NCBI GenBank assembly: GCA_017614315.1
Contig: JAGACA010000009.1
Coordinates: forward strand, 1-64,000
Length of the DNA stretch: 64,000 bases
Reading direction: 5' to 3'
Origin: Clostridia bacterium
GTDB taxonomy: Bacteria > Bacillota > Clostridia > Christensenellales > CAG-138
Within the stretch, counting starts at the first letter, position 1; each line of letters opens with the position of its first letter. Shown here in pieces: positions 33,265 to 43,221 of this stretch. The notes beneath the pieces were generated by a model. It searched no databases. It was not told where the DNA came from and saw only the letters and a list, made by a program, of their open reading frames with translations. The translations under genes and the position numbers were made by a program.

Positions 33265-36200
33265 ATGAAGAAATCTTCCAAGATCATAATACTTGTCGCA
33301 GCGATCCTCGCCTTCTTCGTGGCGAGCTCGGCCGTCGCTTGGTATGCGAAAAACGACAGGCTGAACCCCAATCTTACAAAGGGCACGGTCGTTACGCAGT
33401 ACTTCCACACCGGCACGGGCACGGAGCTCGATCCCTTCATCATAACCCGTCCCGTTCATTATTATAACCTGATCGAGCTTTATCAGAGGAAATCCGACTT
33501 CGCATCCGCGGACTATTATTTCCAGCTCGGCTACGATCTTGACAACGACGGCGATCTCGAGGTCTACAACTACGGCGACGACGGCATTCAGATCAAGACC
33601 GGCACGCTGTATTCGGATTCGCTTAATCTCGCCTGCTACAGCGGCGCGGACGCGCTGCTCCCGATCGGCACGTCGGCCGTTCCGTTCAACGGCGGCTTCG
33701 ACGGCAGCGGCCTTTCGATAGTCAATCTCAGCGTCAAGGCGAGCGAGACAATAGGCAGCACCACCTACGGCACGGCTGACGTAGGCATATGGGGCTACGT
33801 AGGCGCAGATGCGGACATACACGACGTCTATTTCGACAACGTCTCCATCGACCTTACCGACACGGACGCGAACGCGACCTCCGCCGGTCATTCGCTTACT
33901 CACGCGGGCACGGTCAACGTCGGCTATATCGCCGGGCACGTTTACAATACCACCAAGATCGACGACGTTTACGTCAACAACGTGACCATACTCGGTGCGG
34001 ATCCCGCGACCTGCGCTTACGGCTATTTCGGCAGGATCGAGCAGGCCGGCTCGGCCGAGGTCACGACCGTCGGTTCCGCCATCGCCACCCTGCGCGCGGC
34101 GGGCGACTCCGCGGGCTTCGGCGGATCGATCGACATTCACGATATCTTCCAGAGGCTGCAGGCGATCTATAACGCCGCCGACGATACCGGCTACGGCTAC
34201 TACGTCACCGCCGAAACGATCCTGATCGACGAGGTGGAAAAAACGCAGGAGCGCTACGGTTCCCCGAGCACCAGGCAGGTCACCCAAAACCATTCGGAGC
34301 GTTACTATTATTATATTAGCTACGATAAAGGCGGAAGCTTCAATTTCCCCGACGACAACGACACCGGCGAGAGCGCCACCTACGTTTACGAATGTCTTTA
34401 CGGCCCGAGCAGCGTATACACGAAGAACGTCACCTATTATACGCTCCTCAAGGATTACGAGACCGGCACGTATAAGGTATACGAGGGCGTCTACATATAC
34501 GACGGCACCCACTACCTCAGGAAGACCGGCACAAGCACCGTCGGCGACGGCAGCTCGGCCAACAAGAGCCTGTGGGTGTTCGACGAGGACGGCCATCTCT
34601 TCACGCAGGACGTCGCCGCATATGTCGACGACGAATCCAACAACTATTACGATACCGGCGCGTCGAAGTATTACCTGACCGCGTCGAACGGCTCGCTGAG
34701 CCTTGTGACCACCCCCGGCAGCGCCACAGTGTGGACGCACGACCGCGCAGAAGGCGAGGCTGTCGGCTCGATCTATTACGTCGACGGAGCGGGAAAGACC
34801 TGGTATCTTATCTATGACAGCGGCTGGAAGGTCAACCCCTTCTCGTCCTCAAGCTTCACCGTCAGAAACGGCTCCGCCTACCTCGGCGCGAGCACCTCGG
34901 TAAGCCTCAACGGAACGAGCACCAACTACGCCCGCTGGAATTTCGAGGACGCCAACGAGGACGGCAAGGGTCTTCTCGTCGGCTACATCAACGGCCAGCT
35001 GCGCTATCTGAAGGCGACGGACGGCAGCCTCTCCCTCGTCACCTCGTCGGCCGCCGCGACCGACAACTGGGAAATGTCGTTAAGCGGCAGCACCGCAGTA
35101 TTCACCTATACCGACTCGAGCTCCAGGGTCTGGTATCTTTGCTATGACAACGGCGAATGGAAATGCTTCCCGTTCATCGGCAGCACCAAGATATCGAACA
35201 GCACGGATTATCTCGGCTACAACGGATCGGCCTTCACCTCGGTCGGTTCCGCCGCCGCGCTCCATTTCATATTCAACAGCACCGCGGGTTCGCTGATGAC
35301 CGTCTATAACGGCAGCATCAGCTATCTTAACGTATCCGCCGGAAGCCTCGCCCTTTCGGGCAGTCAGACCACCGTGTGGCACGAGGAAGCCGTCGCGAAC
35401 AGCTCCAACAAGAGGTATTATTACGTCGACGGCGAGAGCGTCAAGTGGTATATCCGCTTCAACGGCACCAACTGGGATCTTTTCCCCGCGAACGCTTCAT
35501 ACAAGATCTATAACGGCAGCGATTACTTCGGCCTCAGCAGCGGGAGCTTCGCGCTTACCGCCTCCGGCGCGGCCGCCGATTGGGGCACGAACTCCAGCGG
35601 CCATATCTACACCGTGGTGAGCGGCGCGATCAAATACCTCACCGTAAACACCTCCGGCACCGGCTCCCTAACCCTCGGCGACACGCCCACGGTTTGGACG
35701 TATACCACCGGCGGCGGCGAAATGTACTGCACCGTCGGCGGGGAGACCTGGTACGTATATAAGCAGAACTCCAACTGGGTGGTGTATCCCGCTTCAACGG
35801 TCTATGCCATCTCTCAGGGGGGGCAGTACCTCGTCTCGGCCAGCAACACGACGGTAGGTCAGGTATCGAACGTCAACAGCGCGTCCCGCTGGGTCGTGAG
35901 CGGCGGACAGATATATACCTATTACGGCGGCGACCGCAGGTACTTAAAGTCCAACGAGCCCGGCGTTTCGCTCGTGACCTCCTCCGGTTCGCCCTCGACC
36001 TGGACGTTCGCGAACAGCGTTTATTCGTCCAACGGCTGGAGCCTTATCTACGACAGCGAGAGCGGCTGGACTACCTATCCCTCGCTTTCGTATTTCACGA
36101 TCGACGACGGCACCAATTATCTCAAATGCTCGGGCGGCACGCTTTCGAACGTGTCTTCTTCCGGCTCGCCCACGAAATGGTACGCCGACGGCACTAAGAT

Positions 36201-39171
36201 ATTCTGCATCAACGGCAGCTCGAAGTATTATCTCCGCGGGACCGCCTCCGCCCTTTCCGCCAGCACGAACGGCTCCGAGTCCGGCTACGTTTACGATTTC
36301 ACCTATGACGGAACGAACAAGAGGCTGTCCTTTACCTCCGGCTCCGGCACCCGCTACGTTATCTATAACGGTTCGAACTGGATCGTCAGCGATAGCTACG
36401 AAAAGCCCAAGACCATATCGACGACCGTAAGCGGAACGACGTATTACCTCAACAGGAACGGCACCACGGGCGTCACGACCACGTCGTCGTCCTCCGACGT
36501 GACCGAGTGGACGTACGATCCCTCCACGAACAAGATCTACACCACCGTCAGCGGCACTCCGTATTATCTGCGCGGCGTGCTCGACAGCCGCGAGACCACG
36601 GGCATGACGAACCTCGGGCTCACGACCTCTTCGACCGCGACCGGCACGACCTGGACCTATTCCGGCAACACCCTTACCTGCAGCATCCCGGTCACCGTCG
36701 GAGGTTCGAGCACCGCTACGACCTATACCATGGTGTTCTATGACGGCTCGTTCAGGCTGATCGACCTCGCAAGGAACTATTATACCGTCAAGTTCTACAA
36801 CTCCAGCAACTATATGTCGACGAACACTAACAGCACTCCGACCGCCGCCAGCCAGACCACCGCGGCAAACGCGACGCTGTGGACGTTCTCGAACGATTCC
36901 AATACTTCGAGCACTTCTGCGAGCTGGACTTCGTCGCAGATCTATACCACCGTAAACGGTACGAGGTATTATCTTTACAATATCCCGAATTCAAGTAACG
37001 GCAGCACCTCGATCACCTTCAGCACGAGCACGCCCAGCACCACGCCTTCCTACGCGTATTACTCGTCCTATTCCGCTTATTCTATAAGGATATCCTATTA
37101 TCTTAACTATTACAGTTCCAACTGGACCGGTTATAACAGCCAGGACCAGTATGCGGCTATGACTTTGGGCAAGGTCACGTTTTCCGCCGCCAACGTAATG
37201 CTCGCCGCGTCCGACTACATCACGCAGGAGACCGCCGGCACGACGTCAGTTACTACCACAAGGACCTCGTACAGTGCCGCGACGATGTATTTCACCGATA
37301 CCTCGTCCAACACCTCGCACACCCTCACCTCGTATACGGAGAACTACAGCCACACCTATTCCGAGGGCTCCGAGTCCACCGAGGTCTACGCGGCCGACGA
37401 CTCCATCAGGCTGATGACCATAACCTCCGCAACGGGTCTGCAGAGCGGCAATCCCACGTATTTCCCGATCCGCGTCGACAGGACGTCCTCGGGCGCTTTC
37501 CCGACGGGTTATCCCGCGTCCGACAAGAACACGGGCTATATAATCAGCGGCGCTAACGTCGAGGACAGCGGCTCCGGCACGAACGACACAGCAAAAACAT
37601 GGGGCGACATCCGCGTGTCGGGTTATCCCATCAGCCAGATCGCGACGTCCTACTCCACCTCCGGTCTTACCGTTTCGAGGATAGGCTATACGTACAGCAG
37701 CACCACCCATTACCTGCGCGTTTCGAAGAGCGGCAATAACTACGTCCTCGGCGACACTACCACGAAGTCAGAGGCCAATTTCTGGGAGATCTCGACGAGC
37801 GGAGGCACCATAAAGACGACCGTCGGCGGCAAGACCTTCTATCTCGCCCTCAGCGGCTCGACCCTGAGCATCACCGAATCAGCGTACAGCAGCTGGTCCT
37901 TCAATACGGGAAGCAGCTATATCTACAACGGAAGCAACTACCTTAAGTACAACGGCAGCGCCTGGGCGGCGTCCAGCGGCACGGCCGCACTCGTGCTGAC
38001 GCTCGGCACGCTTGATTACAACGCGATCTACACCGCGGACGACAGCGGCATACATACCCTGACAAGCGATCAGAAGACCGACGTTTTCTATCAGGCGGCG
38101 CTACAGCTCACGCAGACGCTCGTCGAATCCGGCACCCACGTTTTCGGCCTCCACTTCATGGACGCGTCCATATCCATGGACCATTTGGTCAGGGCCAACT
38201 ACGTCAATGTTTTCGGCGAGGAGTATTACGATTACGAGCTCCCGGAGGACAGCATCGACTTCCACGTCATCGAGCGAGGCACGATAAGCTTCTTCGCAGG
38301 CGACTATTTCAATAACCCCAACAACGATTCCTTCTTCTCCCTGCACCAGGTGTTCCGCTACACCGCTGCCGACGACGAAGTCGTTAACGGGCCGAAGAGG
38401 GAGCACGACATCAAATACATAAAGGAGATCGTCGCGATCTACGAACACGCCACGAGCGGCAACAAGGTCAACTTCATATACGAGTTCGCCGGCGGCACCT
38501 TCTCTAACGTGGACGGGTCGTATTCCGGCGCGGTCAGCCTGCCCACAGGCTATTCCTCGACCCCCGTATTCAAGACCAGCTGGATCAAGACCCCCGGATT
38601 CAGCTCCGCAAGCACAAGGCTGTTCTTCTTCGAGATCCCCTGTAACTCCGGCGAGTACTGCCTGGGTTCCGTTTCCGGACACACCGGCGCGTATCTGGTC
38701 TACCTCGACATAGCCGCGAACGGCGGCGACGCGCTCGCGACCGCGGTCAGCTCCGACGGCAGCTCCTTCGCCAACTTCTTCAAGGTCGATTACAGGGACG
38801 CGGGCGACTCCTCGAATCACGCGGTGCTCGTATTCTCGATCAACGCTCCCGACGTGACGGCGTCCGACAGCTATGATTTCTCGGTCACCGTTTCCTTCGA
38901 CAGGTCGGACAACGGGGCTCCGCACCAAAGCGGCGTATACACTATAACGGTCGTAAATAAATCACCTTCCGCAGTCACGCTCAGCGTGCTCCTGTGCGAC
39001 GAGGACAACAGCATGCTGACGCCGTTCCAATACGCGTACAGGGTTGTCTATACGAACAACGACCATACGAGCTCCACGATCCGAACGTTCATGGGCTATG
39101 ACTATTTCCAGGCATACGGCGTGTTCTCGATCCCCGCGTCGGGCGTCGCATCGCTCAGCAGCTATAGCTGA
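33265..39171 (+). CDS. Giant secreted repeat protein (1968 residues)
   Basis: Signal segment with AWYAKND junction (1-30), then GTGTELDPFIITRPVHYYNL and a GLUG-like beta-helix part (about 120-270: FNGGFDGSGLSIVNL, VGYIAGHVYNTTKIDDVYVNN). Residues about 390-1300 hold some 15-20 diverged units of about 35-45 residues on the pattern YL...GSLSLVTS...TxW...IYT..G..YYL, rich in Ser, Thr, Tyr and Gly. The last 450 residues form a distinct, less repetitive region ending SGVASLSSYS, without LPxTG, SLH or a membrane anchor. It is probably an adhesin or fibre component. I do not recognise the repeat as a named family, although the spaced aromatics recall carbohydrate-binding beta-trefoils. Confidence 0.65.
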   Translation: MKKSSKIIILVAAILAFFVASSAVAWYAKNDRLNPNLTKGTVVTQYFHTGTGTELDPFIITRPVHYYNLIELYQRKSDFASADYYFQLGYDLDNDGDLEVYNYGDDGIQIKTGTLYSDSLNLACYSGADALLPIGTSAVPFNGGFDGSGLSIVNLSVKASETIGSTTYGTADVGIWGYVGADADIHDVYFDNVSIDLTDTDANATSAGHSLTHAGTVNVGYIAGHVYNTTKIDDVYVNNVTILGADPATCAYGYFGRIEQAGSAEVTTVGSAIATLRAAGDSAGFGGSIDIHDIFQRLQAIYNAADDTGYGYYVTAETILIDEVEKTQERYGSPSTRQVTQNHSERYYYYISYDKGGSFNFPDDNDTGESATYVYECLYGPSSVYTKNVTYYTLLKDYETGTYKVYEGVYIYDGTHYLRKTGTSTVGDGSSANKSLWVFDEDGHLFTQDVAAYVDDESNNYYDTGASKYYLTASNGSLSLVTTPGSATVWTHDRAEGEAVGSIYYVDGAGKTWYLIYDSGWKVNPFSSSSFTVRNGSAYLGASTSVSLNGTSTNYARWNFEDANEDGKGLLVGYINGQLRYLKATDGSLSLVTSSAAATDNWEMSLSGSTAVFTYTDSSSRVWYLCYDNGEWKCFPFIGSTKISNSTDYLGYNGSAFTSVGSAAALHFIFNSTAGSLMTVYNGSISYLNVSAGSLALSGSQTTVWHEEAVANSSNKRYYYVDGESVKWYIRFNGTNWDLFPANASYKIYNGSDYFGLSSGSFALTASGAAADWGTNSSGHIYTVVSGAIKYLTVNTSGTGSLTLGDTPTVWTYTTGGGEMYCTVGGETWYVYKQNSNWVVYPASTVYAISQGGQYLVSASNTTVGQVSNVNSASRWVVSGGQIYTYYGGDRRYLKSNEPGVSLVTSSGSPSTWTFANSVYSSNGWSLIYDSESGWTTYPSLSYFTIDDGTNYLKCSGGTLSNVSSSGSPTKWYADGTKIFCINGSSKYYLRGTASALSASTNGSESGYVYDFTYDGTNKRLSFTSGSGTRYVIYNGSNWIVSDSYEKPKTISTTVSGTTYYLNRNGTTGVTTTSSSSDVTEWTYDPSTNKIYTTVSGTPYYLRGVLDSRETTGMTNLGLTTSSTATGTTWTYSGNTLTCSIPVTVGGSSTATTYTMVFYDGSFRLIDLARNYYTVKFYNSSNYMSTNTNSTPTAASQTTAANATLWTFSNDSNTSSTSASWTSSQIYTTVNGTRYYLYNIPNSSNGSTSITFSTSTPSTTPSYAYYSSYSAYSIRISYYLNYYSSNWTGYNSQDQYAAMTLGKVTFSAANVMLAASDYITQETAGTTSVTTTRTSYSAATMYFTDTSSNTSHTLTSYTENYSHTYSEGSESTEVYAADDSIRLMTITSATGLQSGNPTYFPIRVDRTSSGAFPTGYPASDKNTGYIISGANVEDSGSGTNDTAKTWGDIRVSGYPISQIATSYSTSGLTVSRIGYTYSSTTHYLRVSKSGNNYVLGDTTTKSEANFWEISTSGGTIKTTVGGKTFYLALSGSTLSITESAYSSWSFNTGSSYIYNGSNYLKYNGSAWAASSGTAALVLTLGTLDYNAIYTADDSGIHTLTSDQKTDVFYQAALQLTQTLVESGTHVFGLHFMDASISMDHLVRANYVNVFGEEYYDYELPEDSIDFHVIERGTISFFAGDYFNNPNNDSFFSLHQVFRYTAADDEVVNGPKREHDIKYIKEIVAIYEHATSGNKVNFIYEFAGGTFSNVDGSYSGAVSLPTGYSSTPVFKTSWIKTPGFSSASTRLFFFEIPCNSGEYCLGSVSGHTGAYLVYLDIAANGGDALATAVSSDGSSFANFFKVDYRDAGDSSNHAVLVFSINAPDVTASDSYDFSVTVSFDRSDNGAPHQSGVYTITVVNKSPSAVTLSVLLCDEDNSMLTPFQYAYRVVYTNNDHTSSTIRTFMGYDYFQAYGVFSIPASGVASLSSYS

Positions 39172-39196
39172 CGATCGCATAAAAACGGTATGAACG

Positions 39197-39230
39197 GGCC
39201 GGAGACCCCGCGGTCTCCGGCCTGTTTCGT
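39197..39230 (+). terminator. Terminator after the giant gene
   Basis: Perfect 11-bp stem GGCCGGAGACC / GGTCTCCGGCC, loop CCGC, then TGTTTCGTT. Confidence 0.75.
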
Positions 39231-39259
39231 TCAAATGTGCAAATAGTCGATTTTTGCAC

Positions 39260-39288
39260 TTTACAAATTATATCTTCTCTGCTATAAT
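39260..39288 (+). promoter_or_regulatory. Promoter of the SipW/AAA+ operon
   Basis: TTTACA, 17 bases, TATAAT with an extended TGC. It starts the six-gene run 39382-46624. Confidence 0.8.
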
Positions 39289-39381
39289 ATGATAGGTTTG
39301 ATATAACCGTGTAATGGGTGTATTATGCCCGCTCAAAAAAAGCGATCACTCGTTCTCAATCAACTAAAGTGAGGGAATTTT

Positions 39382-40155
39382 ATGGAAAAAACCGCTAAAA
39401 AATCCAGGAAGGTCTGGTCGGTCCTCGGCAACATATTCATATGGATATTCATTGCCTTCTCGGTCCTGATGACGGTGCTTGCGTTCGCCGCTCAGTCAAG
39501 TCCCGACGGCGTGCCGACGATCGGCAACACGGTGATACTGGTCGTGCAGTCGCCGTCCATGCAGCCGACCTTCAATGTGGGGGACATCATTATCGGCAAG
39601 AAGGTTCCCGAAGAGGCCAAGACCGACCTTAAGGTCGACGAGATCATCACATTCGTCACCGACGACCTCGACGGCGACGGAAAGAGGGACCTCAACACCC
39701 ATAGGATAATCGAGATCGTCCCCGCGGACAACGGTTCCGTCACCTACGTTACTAAGGGCGATAACAACGCCATCGAAGACGCAAGGCATGTCAACACGGT
39801 CGACATCGTCTGCCGTTGGGAAGGCACCCGCATCAAGGGGCTCGGCAAGGCCTTGAATTTCCTGCAGTCCCCGACCGGGTTCCTCGTGACGATCGTTATC
39901 CCTCTCCTTCTGTTCTTCGTGCTTGAGATCGTTCTCTTCGTAAGGAAGGTCAACGAGGTCAGGAACCAGGGCAAGAAGCAGATCACCGCCGCCGATGAGG
40001 AGCTCATCAAGCAGCGCGCGATCGAGGAGTACCTCCGTCTGCAGAAGGAGGCCGAGGAAGCCGCCGAACCGGCAGCCGAAGCTCCCGCAGAAGCGCCTGC
40101 AGAAGAACCTGCTCCCGCCGAGGAGACCGACGCAGAGGCGCCCGAAGAAGCGTAA
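39382..40155 (+). CDS. SipW-like (ER-type) signal peptidase I, first copy
   Basis: 257 residues. First membrane segment at about 14-37, catalytic Ser59 in QSPSMQP, His107 in NTHRII in place of the bacterial Lys, GDNN box at 126-129, second membrane segment at about 166-188, then a cytosolic coiled-coil (ADEELIKQRAIEEYLRLQKE) and an Ala/Glu/Pro-rich acidic tail. The Ser/His pair marks the SipW/ER/archaeal class, which cuts TasA-type proteins. The tail is not usual for SipW. Likely role: release of the secreted proteins at 29441, 32445 and 33265. Confidence 0.85.
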   Translation: MEKTAKKSRKVWSVLGNIFIWIFIAFSVLMTVLAFAAQSSPDGVPTIGNTVILVVQSPSMQPTFNVGDIIIGKKVPEEAKTDLKVDEIITFVTDDLDGDGKRDLNTHRIIEIVPADNGSVTYVTKGDNNAIEDARHVNTVDIVCRWEGTRIKGLGKALNFLQSPTGFLVTIVIPLLLFFVLEIVLFVRKVNEVRNQGKKQITAADEELIKQRAIEEYLRLQKEAEEAAEPAAEAPAEAPAEEPAPAEETDAEAPEEA

Positions 40156-40222
40156 TTTTTTCCCCATATCAGATATATACCCGTACAAGCAAACGCTAAA
40201 TCTCTTGTAAGGATTATTAACA

Positions 40223-41824
40223 ATGGATTCTTTCCTGAATTGGCTTTTTGCCTTCATGACAACGATACTGGAAGGGCTGTGGAACGGCATTAAGGGCGTG
40301 TTCCTCGCCATTTTCCAGTTCTTCAATTTCCCGAAGCTGTACGATCAGCTGACGATGTACAAGGGCGGCTTCAACTTCCTCGGTTGGGTGCTTTGCGTGA
40401 TCACCGTCATACTGACCTACGCCATCGTGGCCGCTCTCGTCGTGCTCATCGCGCTCGCCATAAGGAAGTACGTCCGCTTCCGCAAGTCCATCGTCGGCAG
40501 CGAGGACCTTCTTGAGGAGATCGCGGATCTTCACCGCGACGTAATCAAGCTCACCAAGGAAAAGGAGCATATCCTCTCGCTCAAGTTCGACCCGACCGGA
40601 TTCACCTATGACCAGCTCGTCTCCGCTATGGGCGACGTCGAGGCCGCCGGCGCTCTTGCCGTAAGCAATATCCCCGGCCGTACCGGCGGGACGGTCGCCG
40701 CAGCAGCCTCCGGCAGCAAGGACACCGCTCCCGTCGATGGCTCCAAGCGTTTCTATCGCCTTTCCGCCGTCGACGAAAAGTACAAATTCTACGTACCGCC
40801 CGAGTATGACAGGTCGATGGGGCTTAAGGAGCTCTGCGACGATATAAGGTACTTCTCCTGCTCCCGTTCGAAGCTCTATTACGAGATCAAGACCATTCGT
40901 CTTCTGATCGCCGGTCTTGCCTCCACGAAGCTCATACTCCTGCAGGGTATTTCCGGTACAGGTAAGACCTCGCTTCCCTACATGATGGGTAAGTACTTCC
41001 AGAACGACTCCACCATCGCTTCCGTTCAGCCGTCGTGGCGCGACCGCACCGAGCTCTTCGGATACTTCAACGAGTTCACCAAGAAGTTCAACGAGACCGA
41101 GGTCCTGAGGCGCATCTATGAAGCAAGCTTCAACGACGACATCAACATAATCATCCTCGACGAGATGAACATCGCGCGAGTCGAGTACTACTTCGCGGAA
41201 ATGCTCTCCATCCTTGAGATGCCGAACCCCGAAGAGTGGAAGATCGAGCTCGTTCCCTCGAGCTGGCCGACCGACCCGCAGAACTTGAAGGACGGCAAGC
41301 TGCAGATACCGCAGAACGTGTGGTACATCGGCACGGCGAACAACGACGACTCGACCTTCGCCGTATCCGATAAGGTTTACGACCGTGCCCTCGTTATCAA
41401 CCTCGATTCGAAGGGCGTCGCGTTCGACGCTCCCGATACGCCGCCGAAGAACATCAGCTATTCCTACGTCGAATCGCTTTACGAAAAGGCCTGCAATGAG
41501 TTCCCCGTTACGGAGAAGAGCCTGCAGAACATCGCGAAGCTCGACCTCTACGTCATCGAAAAATTCCGTGTGGCGTTCGGTAACCGTATCATCAAGCAGC
41601 TCAAGTACTTCGTTCCCGTATTCGTCGCCTGCGGCGGCACCGAGAACGAGGGTATCGACTACATCCTCGCCACCAAGGTCTTCCGTAAGTTCGAGGGCCT
41701 GAACATTTCGCTCATCCGCGACGAGATCAGGGGTCTCATACTCCAGCTCGACAACCTGTTCGGTAAGGGCGAAATGAAGGAGTGCATAATCTATCTCCAG
41801 CGTCTCCAGAAAATGATGTATTAA
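40223..41824 (+). CDS. Membrane-anchored McrB-like AAA+ ATPase
   Basis: 533 residues. Hydrophobic N-terminus (about 1-35) and a clear membrane segment at about 54-80, then a helical linker. The AAA_5/McrB-type domain has Walker A GISGTGKT (242-249), PSWRDRTELFGYFN, Walker B IIILDEMN (309-316), sensor-1 GTANNDD (370-376) and Arg388. The McrB GTP-specific motif NTAD is replaced by NNDD, so nucleotide choice is open. It lies 16 bases before the DUF2357-like gene, which is the McrB/McrC arrangement, but no nuclease or DNA-binding domain is present. A mechanical role at the membrane is more likely than restriction (inference). Confidence 0.75.
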   Translation: MDSFLNWLFAFMTTILEGLWNGIKGVFLAIFQFFNFPKLYDQLTMYKGGFNFLGWVLCVITVILTYAIVAALVVLIALAIRKYVRFRKSIVGSEDLLEEIADLHRDVIKLTKEKEHILSLKFDPTGFTYDQLVSAMGDVEAAGALAVSNIPGRTGGTVAAAASGSKDTAPVDGSKRFYRLSAVDEKYKFYVPPEYDRSMGLKELCDDIRYFSCSRSKLYYEIKTIRLLIAGLASTKLILLQGISGTGKTSLPYMMGKYFQNDSTIASVQPSWRDRTELFGYFNEFTKKFNETEVLRRIYEASFNDDINIIILDEMNIARVEYYFAEMLSILEMPNPEEWKIELVPSSWPTDPQNLKDGKLQIPQNVWYIGTANNDDSTFAVSDKVYDRALVINLDSKGVAFDAPDTPPKNISYSYVESLYEKACNEFPVTEKSLQNIAKLDLYVIEKFRVAFGNRIIKQLKYFVPVFVACGGTENEGIDYILATKVFRKFEGLNISLIRDEIRGLILQLDNLFGKGEMKECIIYLQRLQKMMY

Positions 41825-41839
41825 GTTTAAGGAGCAGTT

Positions 41840-43213
41840 ATGCCGGAGCAAGCCAACAACCCAAGCCCCATGAAGCGCGTGTATGACGACACCACGTATT
41901 TCATCGACAGCATCGTCAGCGATTACGATATGGTGTCGGGCATACTCGGCGTCATGCGCGACGGCAGCGCGACGATAGAGCTCAAAAAGCGCTATCTTCT
42001 TCGCGCTATCGACGAGACATGGGTCAACGTCATCGAGGATACCCTTCCCTCCCTTGACACGATCATAAGGAACCCCGGCAAGTTCATTGAAGAACGCGAA
42101 GAGGTCATCCCCGTCGAGTTTGCAAGGAGCACTTCTTCCCGCTCGCTCCAGCATCTTTCCCAGCACACCAATCTCATATCCGAATACGACGCGTCTACAG
42201 GCAACGTGACCCCCACGAAGATACTCAACGTATTCCGTGAGGAAACGATGATGACGTATGAAAACAAGTTCATCAATACGCTCATCAACCGCCTTTACGC
42301 ATTTGTCAACCGCAGGTACGAGATCGCCAAAAAGGCCGGTCAGGACGAAAAGACCACCAGCATCGATTTCAAGGAAAACTTCGAGCACGGCAAGGTCCAT
42401 GTCAAGATGAATTTCCGCGTCGAGATCTCCGAGTCCGCCGTCGATGAGGACGACCGGGTCGAAAGGAACTACACCTTCACGACCGATCTGTGGCGCAGGG
42501 TCGAAAAACTGAACAGCATAGTCACCATGTACGCCGAATCCGAGTTCTGCCAGAATATGGGCAAGAATTACATCCGGCCGCCGGTGATGCGCACCAATAT
42601 GATCTTGAAGAACAAGAATTTCCGTCAGTGCCATGCGCTGTGGCAGTTCATCGAGGGCTACGATCAGGCGGGTTACTCCATGCTTATCCAGGAGGATCTC
42701 GAAAACGTCGACGACGTCTATATCAAGGAGCTCTACTCGACTCTCGCCCTCCAGTATCTTATCTTCCGCTACAACATAAAGAACGAATTCGATTCCGACT
42801 CCACTCTCGCGAGCGAGATCACGGAAAACGTGCTGAACCCGCGCATCATCGACAAGATCTCCGCCGCCGCGAGCGACGAATTCGATATCCCCGTCGAAGA
42901 GCGCACCGTTCCCCCGCCCTCGCTTACAAGGTATGTCAGCCTCACCCCCGATGACGAGCTGGCGCTCGCGTCGCTCGACGTCGCGCTTGACGCCTGCGAC
43001 ATAATCCGCGAGAATCACGACGAGGAATATTACGATCCCGGCGATATCCCCGAGCCCGCCGACGACACGCCCCCCGCGCCCGAAAGCGGCGAAGGCGAAG
43101 AAAGCGCTCCCTCGGATGCAGAAGCCTCGGCTGAGGCCGCGATCGAGCCGGGCGAGGCCGTTCCCGCGGCCGCCGTGCAGGTCGTCGACATGGATGACGA
43201 CGGGCTTGAATGA
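41840..43213 (+). CDS. DUF2357-like McrC-related partner protein
   Basis: 457 residues. The middle part, RSTSSRSLQHLSQHT ... EETMMTYENKFINTLINRL, resembles the DUF2357/McrC N-terminal region that joins McrB-like rings. The PD-(D/E)xK nuclease motifs of McrC are not seen. The last 75 residues are an acidic Pro/Ala/Glu tail, like those of the two signal peptidases and the EAL-like protein. No membrane segment. It follows the AAA+ gene directly and should be its functional partner. Its stop overlaps the next start region. Confidence 0.6.
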   Translation: MPEQANNPSPMKRVYDDTTYFIDSIVSDYDMVSGILGVMRDGSATIELKKRYLLRAIDETWVNVIEDTLPSLDTIIRNPGKFIEEREEVIPVEFARSTSSRSLQHLSQHTNLISEYDASTGNVTPTKILNVFREETMMTYENKFINTLINRLYAFVNRRYEIAKKAGQDEKTTSIDFKENFEHGKVHVKMNFRVEISESAVDEDDRVERNYTFTTDLWRRVEKLNSIVTMYAESEFCQNMGKNYIRPPVMRTNMILKNKNFRQCHALWQFIEGYDQAGYSMLIQEDLENVDDVYIKELYSTLALQYLIFRYNIKNEFDSDSTLASEITENVLNPRIIDKISAAASDEFDIPVEERTVPPPSLTRYVSLTPDDELALASLDVALDACDIIRENHDEEYYDPGDIPEPADDTPPAPESGEGEESAPSDAEASAEAAIEPGEAVPAAAVQVVDMDDDGLE

Positions 43214-43221
43214 GGCTGCAA

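Noticed and set aside
33265..39171. Assembly of the giant ORF from repeats as an artefact
   Set aside because: The units are strongly diverged at the DNA level, and the frame is open over 5.9 kb with a normal start and terminator.
40223..43213. McrBC-type restriction (defence) system
   Set aside because: No DNA-binding or nuclease domain, membrane segments in the ATPase, and a fibre-export context.
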